Shown in pieces: positions 31,508 to 34,339 of a stretch of 34,339 bases of DNA. This stretch comes from PALSA-1006 sp964532405. GTDB lineage: Bacteria; Pseudomonadota; Gammaproteobacteria; Burkholderiales; Gallionellaceae. Each line of letters opens with the position of its first letter. Position 1 is the stretch's first letter. The notes beneath the pieces were generated by a model. It was not told the origin of the DNA and ran no database searches. It worked only from the letters and a program-made list of their open reading frames with translations. A program made the position numbers and the translations under genes. The stretch covers positions 1-34,339 of the forward strand of contig CAZHIC010000025.1 in NCBI GenBank assembly GCA_964532405.1, written 5' to 3'.

Positions 31508-32532
31508 TGAATTACTCGCAGACGCTGACCCAATTGCTCGAACGCCGCGATCTCACGCACACGGACATGTTAGAGCTGATGCAGGGCGTCATGAGCGGGC
31601 AGCTCACTGCCGCGCAGATCGCCGCCGTGCTGGTGGCGCTGCGCGTGAAGGGTGAGACAGTGGTGGAGATCGCCGCTGCCGCGCAGGTGATGCGCGAACT
31701 TTCCACCAAAGTGAACGTGCAGGATGACGTTCATCTGATCGACACCTGTGGCACGGGCGGCGACGGGGTGCAGACTTTTAATATCTCCACCGCCTCCGCC
31801 ATTGTCGCGGCGGCGGCGGGTGCCAAGGTCGCCAAGCATGGCGGACGCTCGGTTTCCAGTACCTGCGGCAGTGCGGATATTCTGGAGAAGCTCGGTGTGA
31901 ATGTGAACCTCACACCGGAACAAGTGGCGCATTGCGTCGGGAGCATCGGCGTCGGTTTCATGTTCGCGCCCAATCATCATAGCGCGATGAAATACGCCGC
32001 ACCGGTGCGGCGCGAACTCGGCGTGCGCACCTTGTTCAATCTGCTCGGTCCGTTGACCAACCCGGCCGGTGCGCGAAATCAGGTGATGGGCGTGTTCCTG
32101 CGCGACCTCACCGGAAAGCTCGCCCATGTGTTGCAGCAACTCGGCAGCCGTCATGTGCTGGTGGTGCACGGCTCCGACGGCATGGATGAGATATCCATCA
32201 GCGCGCCGACTTTTATCGCCGAACTGAAGGACGGCAAGATCAGCGAATACACCGTAACGCCCGACGAGTTCGGCCTGAAGGCTGCGCCGCTGAACGACAT
32301 CCGCGTTGCCAACGCCGATGAAGCTAAGGCCATGCTGATGAGCGTGATGGACAACCAAGCCGGTGCTGCGCGCGACATCGTGTTGCTCAATGCCGGAGCA
32401 GCGATCTATGTGGCCGGACTTTCCGACACGCTGGCGCACGGCGTAAAGCAAGCCGCAGAAGTCATCGCCAGCGGCGCTGCAAAAAATAAACTGGCGCAAC
32501 TGATCCAGATTAGCAATGCCGCTTCTGCTTAG
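31507..32532 (+). CDS. trpD: Anthranilate phosphoribosyltransferase
   Basis: TrpD, about 341 aa, transfers phosphoribose to anthranilate. Motifs: DTCGTGGDGVQTFNIST (PRPP loop), KHGGRSVSSTCGSADILEKLG, and FMFAPNHHSAMKYAAPVRRELGVRT with NLLGPLTNPAGA. Two adjacent ATGs are possible (31504 and 31507). GGAG at 31496-31499 is seven bases from the second, which I prefer. TrpC, the usual next gene in betaproteobacterial trp operons, is absent here. Confidence 0.96.
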   Translation: MNYSQTLTQLLERRDLTHTDMLELMQGVMSGQLTAAQIAAVLVALRVKGETVVEIAAAAQVMRELSTKVNVQDDVHLIDTCGTGGDGVQTFNISTASAIVAAAAGAKVAKHGGRSVSSTCGSADILEKLGVNVNLTPEQVAHCVGSIGVGFMFAPNHHSAMKYAAPVRRELGVRTLFNLLGPLTNPAGARNQVMGVFLRDLTGKLAHVLQQLGSRHVLVVHGSDGMDEISISAPTFIAELKDGKISEYTVTPDEFGLKAAPLNDIRVANADEAKAMLMSVMDNQAGAARDIVLLNAGAAIYVAGLSDTLAHGVKQAAEVIASGAAKNKLAQLIQISNAASA

Positions 32533-32547
32533 CCGGGAGCTTGCCCG

Positions 32548-32553
32548 TATAAT
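32548..32553 (+). promoter_or_regulatory. -10 box upstream of the FabMG-like gene
   Basis: Consensus TATAAT 42 bases before the start codon, after trpD. With no good -35 element, a separate promoter for the last gene is only suggested. Confidence 0.4.
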
Positions 32554-32594
32554 CCGTTAGAATTTGCAACCTTCACCAGACTGGAGTCCATTAA

Positions 32595-33911
32595 ATGATC
32601 GCCCCTATCCCGCTAAGAAATCTTCCGCAGACCAACATCTTTCGCAAAGGCGATGTCTTTGTATTGTTCGGCGAATTGTTTGGGCGAGGTTATGCCAACG
32701 GCTTGATCAACGAAGCGCGCAAAGCAGGTATGACTATTATCGGCATTACTGTTGGCCGCCGCGACGAGAACAACGCCTTGCGTGCGTTGACCGACGAAGA
32801 GTTGGCCATAGCCGAAGTCAATCTGGGCGGGCGCATTATCAATGTGCCGTTGATGGCGGGATTCGATCTCGATGCGCCCGCAGGCGAGCCTACCCCGACC
32901 GACCTGTTGGCGAACATGACGCTCAAGAGCTGGCAGGAAGACAAGCTCGATTGGCCGCATATCGAAAAATGCCGCACGGTCTGCGTAAAGCGCTTCAAAG
33001 ATTCCGTGGCTCAAGTGATGGCGACGCTGGACGGCATGATCCCGGACGGCAGCAACGCCTTCTTCGCGCATACCATGGCGGGCGGCATCCCCAAGGTGAA
33101 GGTGTTTCTGGCCATTGCGAACCGCGTCTATAAAGGCTGCGGCGAGCGCTTTCTGTCCACGCGCGCGCTGCTCGACAGCGATCTCGGCAAACTCATTCTG
33201 ATGAATTTCGACGAGGTCACCGCGAACACATTCCAATATCTCATCGAAGGCAGTGCGGCGATACGCGCACGTCTGCAGAAGACGGGCGGGCAAGTGCGCT
33301 ATACGGCTTACGGTTATCACGGTACCGAGATACTTATTGACGACCAGTACCAATGGCAGACCTACACCAGTTATACCCAAGGCAAAGCCAAGATGCGTCT
33401 CGAACACATAGCCGAAGCCGCTTGGGCCGAAGGCATCAAGGCCACGGTTTACAACTGTCCCGAGATACGCACCAACTCTTCCGACATCTTCGTCGGCGTG
33501 GAGCTTTCCCTGTTTCCGCTGCTCAACGCGCTGAAGAAAGAAAATGGCGGCGCTTGGGCGGAGGCGCAGTGGCAGGCTTGTCGCGCCTTGTTCCAGGAAG
33601 GACATTCGCTGGAACAGCTCTTGAAAAAAATCGCCGACTACAATGCCAGCGACGTGATGAAAGCGTTCCGCGATTTTGCGGCTTGGCCGATGGATAATTC
33701 CGCCGTGCTGGCCGATCTAATGATCGGCACATCGGACGAGATCACGCAGATGCATCGAGACCGGAAAATACTGGTGACCGATATTTTGAGCGCTTTGGTG
33801 TTGGAGGGAACCGGGCCATTGATGTTCCACGAAACATCCAGTCCGTCCGCTCCGGCGCTCTGGCTGAATCACGACATCATCGCCAAGCAACTCAACCTGA
33901 TGCACGGCTGA
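32595..33911 (+). CDS. Rossmann-type protein, possibly enoyl-ACP reductase of FabMG type
   Basis: Protein of 438 aa. Residues about 20-56 look like an NAD(P)-binding Rossmann start (DVFVLFGELFGRGYANGL, then GMTIIGITVGRR). Other conserved-looking parts are HTMAGGIPKVK, VYKGCGERFLSTRALLDSDLG, and YTAYGYHGTEILI. It has no signal peptide or membrane segment, so it is cytoplasmic. I think this is the family that databases label enoyl-ACP reductase FabMG, but I recall it only by general pattern; the enzymatic role in fatty-acid synthesis or triclosan tolerance is therefore tentative. GGAG lies nine bases before the ATG. It follows trpD by 62 bases in the same direction and ends before a large palindromic terminator. 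Confidence 0.6.
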   Translation: MIAPIPLRNLPQTNIFRKGDVFVLFGELFGRGYANGLINEARKAGMTIIGITVGRRDENNALRALTDEELAIAEVNLGGRIINVPLMAGFDLDAPAGEPTPTDLLANMTLKSWQEDKLDWPHIEKCRTVCVKRFKDSVAQVMATLDGMIPDGSNAFFAHTMAGGIPKVKVFLAIANRVYKGCGERFLSTRALLDSDLGKLILMNFDEVTANTFQYLIEGSAAIRARLQKTGGQVRYTAYGYHGTEILIDDQYQWQTYTSYTQGKAKMRLEHIAEAAWAEGIKATVYNCPEIRTNSSDIFVGVELSLFPLLNALKKENGGAWAEAQWQACRALFQEGHSLEQLLKKIADYNASDVMKAFRDFAAWPMDNSAVLADLMIGTSDEITQMHRDRKILVTDILSALVLEGTGPLMFHETSSPSAPALWLNHDIIAKQLNLMHG

Positions 33912-33960
33912 GGGATATGTCGGCAAACCCTTTGATCTGCGCTCCAAGCCCGCGAGTGCG

Positions 33961-34006
33961 CCAGAAATAACAAGGCTCGCAGCGCTGCGAGCCTTGTTAT
34001 TTCTGG
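33961..34006. terminator. Perfect 46-bp palindrome, probable bidirectional terminator
   Basis: Two 23-base halves, exactly complementary with no spacer, centred between 33983 and 33984. The inner part is GC-rich (AAGGCTCGCAGC) and each outer part is AT-rich (GTTATTT). It lies 49 bases after the previous stop and could end transcription from either side. The GC-core and T-rich flank fit an intrinsic terminator, though the T-run is interrupted. Confidence 0.75.
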
Positions 34007-34050
34007 ACGAGCGTAGCCAATCATTACAAGCTTTAAACCCGGATTGTCCA

Positions 34051-34282
34051 TTAGAGCCGCGTTGGGCTACGAAGCGGCATTCCCCCTTTTACAAAGGGGG
34101 AAGTGGGCAGTATTTCCCAATGGATTATTTGGGTTAAATTGAGCCGCGCCGCCAGATGGCCAGGTGCAAGATGTGCGTAGCGTTCCACCGTAGCCCCCGT
34201 TTTCCCCTCCGCCAAGCTGTTGAAGTTCATGCGCGGGAATCTCCTGTCGGCTTTGCGTATTGCGGAATTTGCGGCGGGACCA
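34051..34282 (-). pseudogene. Remnant of a phage-type tyrosine integrase
   Basis: Read on the minus strand, one frame gives FRNT (34256-34267) then IPAHELQQLGG (ending at 34208), and the next frame gives KTGATVERYAHLAPGHLA (starting at 34203). Joined, this is the C-terminal end of a phage or island integrase: a diverged RHT box, LGGW, then the catalytic Tyr in ERYAHLAP. The frame changes at 34204-34207, where GGGG stands in place of the expected TGG. A stop codon blocks the upstream frame just before 34282, and several residues are missing after FRNT. It is therefore a decayed fragment, with the rest absent or outside the window. The rest of 33912-34339 shows only the palindrome and a small hairpin. 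Confidence 0.72.
34080..34102. repeat. Hairpin TTCCCCCTTT-TAC-AAAGGGGGAA
   Basis: A perfect 10-bp stem with a 3-base loop, inside the integrase remnant's tail. Elements with CCCCCTTTNNNAAAGGGGG are common interspersed repeats in proteobacteria; no function is assigned. Confidence 0.6.
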
Positions 34283-34339
34283 CTATAGTATTTTCCAATC
34301 CAGAGATGAGCCTGAGCGAAGAGGGTTGTGAGATGTATG

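Noticed and set aside
1..34339. CRISPR array, toxin-antitoxin pair, restriction system or other defence island
   Set aside because: No regular spaced direct repeats and no nuclease, methylase-specificity or toxin genes were seen; the genes are mainly metabolic.

Overview
The window looks like a chromosomal segment of a chemolithoautotrophic betaproteobacterium. The evidence is a form II RuBisCO operon (cbbR / cbbM-cbbQ-cbbO followed by fructose-1,6-bisphosphatase), the gene order rpe-gph-trpE-trpG-trpD typical of betaproteobacteria, a dapF-DUF484-xerC cluster and a CCA-encoding tRNA-Arg. The form II RuBisCO with CbbQ/CbbO suggests an iron or sulfur oxidiser. The family Gallionellaceae (Sideroxydans/Gallionella type) is my best guess, but this is inference from gene content, not from a search.

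Layout. 1-3.1 kb: dbpA RNA helicase and a lone flagellin gene (both minus strand), the flagellin with a near-consensus sigma-28 promoter, then tRNA-Arg(CCG). 3.1-7.3 kb: a CoA-binding protein, then dapF-DUF484-xerC-rlmI, tightly packed with start/stop overlaps. 7.5-14.3 kb: carbon fixation, with cbbR divergent from cbbM-cbbQ-cbbO-fbp, a CbbR-type operator between them, and terminators after cbbM and fbp. 14.4-18 kb: purE, purC, a beta-carbonic anhydrase overlapping purC, and a Ser/Thr kinase fused to a cyclic-nucleotide-binding domain. 18-21.3 kb: an accessory three-gene operon (probable DNA-binding DUF6502-type protein, exported DUF5666 protein with GGTG repeats, outer-membrane barrel) preceded by two matching palindromic operators. 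21.3-24.2 kb: DUF4124 protein, pyrE, exonuclease III and an AT-rich exported protein of unknown function. 24.2-27.7 kb (minus): apaG, a methyltransferase, mltA and ampG, the last two serving cell-wall turnover. 27.8-33.9 kb: rpe, gph, trpE, trpG, trpD and a Rossmann-like protein resembling the FabMG enoyl-ACP reductase group. 33.9-34.3 kb: a 46-bp perfect palindrome and the frameshifted remains of a phage-type integrase.

How the genes work together. RuBisCO and FBPase are Calvin-cycle enzymes, and CbbQ/CbbO reactivate RuBisCO. Rpe supplies pentose phosphate to the cycle, Gph removes the 2-phosphoglycolate made by RuBisCO oxygenation, and carbonic anhydrase interconverts CO2 and bicarbonate. 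Carbon-fixation functions are therefore spread over about 20 kb among housekeeping genes. Phosphoribulokinase is not in the window. Several families of interspersed palindromic repeats sit between genes.

The part most likely to hold undescribed biology is 18.3-21.3 kb (twin operators plus the DUF6502/DUF5666/barrel operon). The carbonic anhydrase-kinase pair is the next candidate.
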